Source: Sphaerisporangium fuscum
GTDB taxonomy: Bacteria > Actinomycetota > Actinomycetes > Streptosporangiales > Streptosporangiaceae
Assembly: GCF_018531465.1 (NCBI RefSeq)
Contig: NZ_JAHDTF010000001.1
Span: 62,001 to 126,000 of the forward strand
Direction: 5' to 3'
DNA: 64,000 nucleotides
The position numbers and the translations under genes are program-made. Below, one piece after another: positions 62,481 through 64,000 of the stretch (positions within the stretch are counted from its first letter, which is position 1; every line of letters starts with the position of its first letter). The notes beneath the pieces are model-generated. The model did not search any database and had not been told where the DNA came from. It saw nothing but the letters and a program-made list of their open reading frames with translations.

Positions 62481-63362
62481 ATGATCTTGGTTACCGGAGC
62501 CACCGGCTCCATCGGCAGGCACCTCGTCAGGCGCCTGCGGCAGGAGCGGGTGCCCTTCAAGGCGTTCGTGCGCGACGAGCACAAGGGCCGGGCGCTCGGC
62601 TGCGACTACGTCGTGGGCGACTTCGACGACCCCGATTCCCTCGCCACGGCGCTGGAGGGCGTCGACCGCCTCTTCCTGAACACCGCGGGCGCCGAGCCGG
62701 TGGCCGGGGAGCAGCCGATGATCCGCCGTCAGAAGACCGCCATCGACGCCGCGGCACGCGCCGGCGTGTCGAAGATCGTGAAGGTCTCGGTCTGGCACGC
62801 CCGCGAGGGCGCGCTGCTCGCGGAGGGGGCGCACTGGCACATCGAGCAGCACCTGAAGGCCTCCGGGGTGGACTGGTCGGTGCTGCAGCCCAGCGGGTTC
62901 ATGCAGAACTTCGTCACGGGCACGGGCGCCTTCACCGAGGACGGCGACCTGGTGGGCACCTCGGGGGACGCGCGCGTCTCCTACATCGACTGCCACGACA
63001 TCGCCGCCTGCGCGGCGGTGCTGCTGACCGGGCCCCGGGGCGGCGGCGAAAGCTTCGTGCTGACCGGGCCCGAGGCGCTGACCCACGCCGAGATCGCGGA
63101 GAAGCTCTCCGCCGCGCTGGGCAGGACGGTGAGGTACGTCGACGTGCCGCCCGCCCGGATGGCGGCGACCCTCAAGACGCAGGGGCTGCCGCCGCGGTTC
63201 GTCGACGACGTCGTACAGCTGTGGCAGGAGGTGGCGGCGGGGTCGCTGTCGGCGACGACGGCCGCCGTGGACGACCTGACCGGACGGCCGGCGCGCACCT
63301 TCGAGGAGTTCCTCGCCGGCAACCGCGAGACCCTCCTGACCGGCCCGCTCGCCCGGCGATGA
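62481..63362 (+). CDS. NmrA-like NAD(P)H-binding reductase
   Basis: This 293-residue atypical SDR has ILVTGATGSIGRHLVRRL at the N-terminus (GxxGxxG), VVGDFDDPDSLATALEG, SGFMQNFV and SYIDCHDIAACAAVLLTG. No classical YxxxK site is apparent, typical of NmrA/HSCARG-type proteins that bind NADP and act as quinone reductases or redox sensors. GAGGAGAC lies before the ATG at 62481; a longer frame to 62433 lacks a ribosome site. It is under the tandem TetR operators. Confidence 0.9.
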   Translation: MILVTGATGSIGRHLVRRLRQERVPFKAFVRDEHKGRALGCDYVVGDFDDPDSLATALEGVDRLFLNTAGAEPVAGEQPMIRRQKTAIDAAARAGVSKIVKVSVWHAREGALLAEGAHWHIEQHLKASGVDWSVLQPSGFMQNFVTGTGAFTEDGDLVGTSGDARVSYIDCHDIAACAAVLLTGPRGGGESFVLTGPEALTHAEIAEKLSAALGRTVRYVDVPPARMAATLKTQGLPPRFVDDVVQLWQEVAAGSLSATTAAVDDLTGRPARTFEEFLAGNRETLLTGPLARR

Positions 63363-63369
63363 CCCGCCT

Positions 63370-64000
63370 TCACACAGGTGTGGGCTCCTGCGCCCCGGCC
63401 GGCCGTGCCGACGGGCGAGGATGGAACAGCAAGATCAGCGAGATGGCCAGGAACGCCGGCGCGGCGGTGAGCGGAGCCGGCGCGGAGGCGTTCCCGGTGG
63501 CCGTGGAGACGAGCGCGACCACGCCCGGGACCAGCGGCTGGGCCACTCCCCAGGAGGAGCCGCTGAAGGCGAACCACCGGGGACGGTCCCGCTCCGGGGC
63601 GATCTCCGCGACCAGCGCCGGCCAGCGTCCCATCAGCGCCGCGTTGACCGCCGACCAGCACACGTAACCCGCCACGAGCGCGACCGGCTCGCGGGTGACG
63701 GCCATGGCCAGGGCCGGCACGGCGAGCACCGGGCCGCTGCTCTTCAGCACCTGGAGGTGCGGGCGGCCGCGCAGGACGCGCTGGGCGAGCCACCCGGCGG
63801 ACGGTGCCAGCAGCGCCGCGCCGGTGAGGGTCGCGCCGGGCAGCCATGCCGGGGCGCCGCGCTGCAGCAGGAGCGACGGCGTGAACATCACCAGGGCCAG
63901 GTAGCCGAGCGCGTAGGCGGTGCAGGCGCCGGTCAGCAGCACCAGGGACGCCGGCGGCCGCCACCTCCGCCGCGCCTTCTCCGTCCGCGGCCGCGGCTGG
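63370..64000 (-). CDS. MFS transporter, 5' end cut by window edge
   Basis: The last ~210 residues of a major facilitator. The frame is open to the edge with RPRTEKARRRWRPP, which looks like the central cytoplasmic loop, so the visible part is helices 7-12. It includes LLTGACTAYALGYLALVMF, PGATLTGAALLAPSAGWLAQR, VAGYVCWSAVNAALMGRWPA and SGSSWGVAQPLVPGVVAL. An internal ATG at 63942 is probably not the true start. It is convergent with the NmrA-like gene, 7 bp away. The substrate is unknown. Confidence 0.8.
   Translation of the reverse strand, partial: QPRPRTEKARRRWRPPASLVLLTGACTAYALGYLALVMFTPSLLLQRGAPAWLPGATLTGAALLAPSAGWLAQRVLRGRPHLQVLKSSGPVLAVPALAMAVTREPVALVAGYVCWSAVNAALMGRWPALVAEIAPERDRPRWFAFSGSSWGVAQPLVPGVVALVSTATGNASAPAPLTAAPAFLAISLILLFHPRPSARPAGAQEPTPV

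Overview
The window is high-GC actinomycete DNA. GTG and TTG starts, ATGA/GTGA overlaps, CBM2-tagged secreted glycoside hydrolases, a two-domain geosmin synthase, an F420-type oxidoreductase and many small regulators point to a soil filamentous actinomycete. Streptosporangiaceae-like is my best guess, but nothing here fixes the genus. I see no rRNA, tRNA, CRISPR array or insertion sequence. Both ends cut through genes: a zinc alcohol dehydrogenase on the left and an MFS transporter on the right.

Region 1 (1-17,010) is an aromatic-acid catabolic locus. It holds an E. coli-type homoprotocatechuate 2,3-dioxygenase (HpaD), a fused HpaG-like/RraA-like protein, a DapA-family HpaI aldolase and the HpaE semialdehyde dehydrogenase. 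Around them are a branched-chain-type ABC transporter with a LivM-LivG fusion, two alpha/beta hydrolases, a YtcJ-type amidohydrolase, a frameshifted aldo/keto reductase, a methyltransferase-fold protein with a damaged SAM motif, an SDR and a GntR/FCD regulator. A 10-bp motif, TCGTAtaTGA, recurs in every divergent promoter region of this locus and probably defines the regulon. No aromatic ring hydroxylase, HpaF isomerase or HpaH hydratase is visible, so the starting substrate is open.

Region 2 (17,097-36,799) is centred on plant cell-wall breakdown. A CebR/CelR-type LacI repressor has the 14-bp palindrome TGGGAGCGCTCCCA over its own promoter, and the same operator occurs twice at the GH48 gene. 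Secreted GH5, GH48, GH10 and GH3 enzymes all carry CBM2. A second motif, GAAAGTTTC or a one-base variant, lies 60-245 bp upstream of each of these four genes. Interspersed are a Ser/Thr kinase, an ice-binding-fold (DUF3494) protein with a charged His/Tyr-rich tail, an NlpC/P60 hydrolase, an IclR regulator and geosmin synthase.

Region 3 (36,881-49,968) is housekeeping and envelope: a pair of PH-domain membrane proteins, RecQ, an operon-like run of PP2C phosphatase, lipid kinase, YihY/BrkB protein and two overlapping PAP2 phosphatases, an orphan HTH-methyltransferase protein, a short soluble Ser/Thr kinase, and a MarR regulator next to an FUSC-type exporter.

Region 4 (50,020-64,000) is redox and sugar metabolism: a flavohaemoprotein overlapping a PNPOx-like protein, an F420-type LLM enzyme, a CUT1 sugar transporter without its own ATPase, a CUT2 (Frc/Rbs-like) transporter divergent from its LacI regulator with three clustered operators, a PfkB kinase, a TetR regulator with two tandem operators facing an NmrA-like reductase, and the cut MFS gene.
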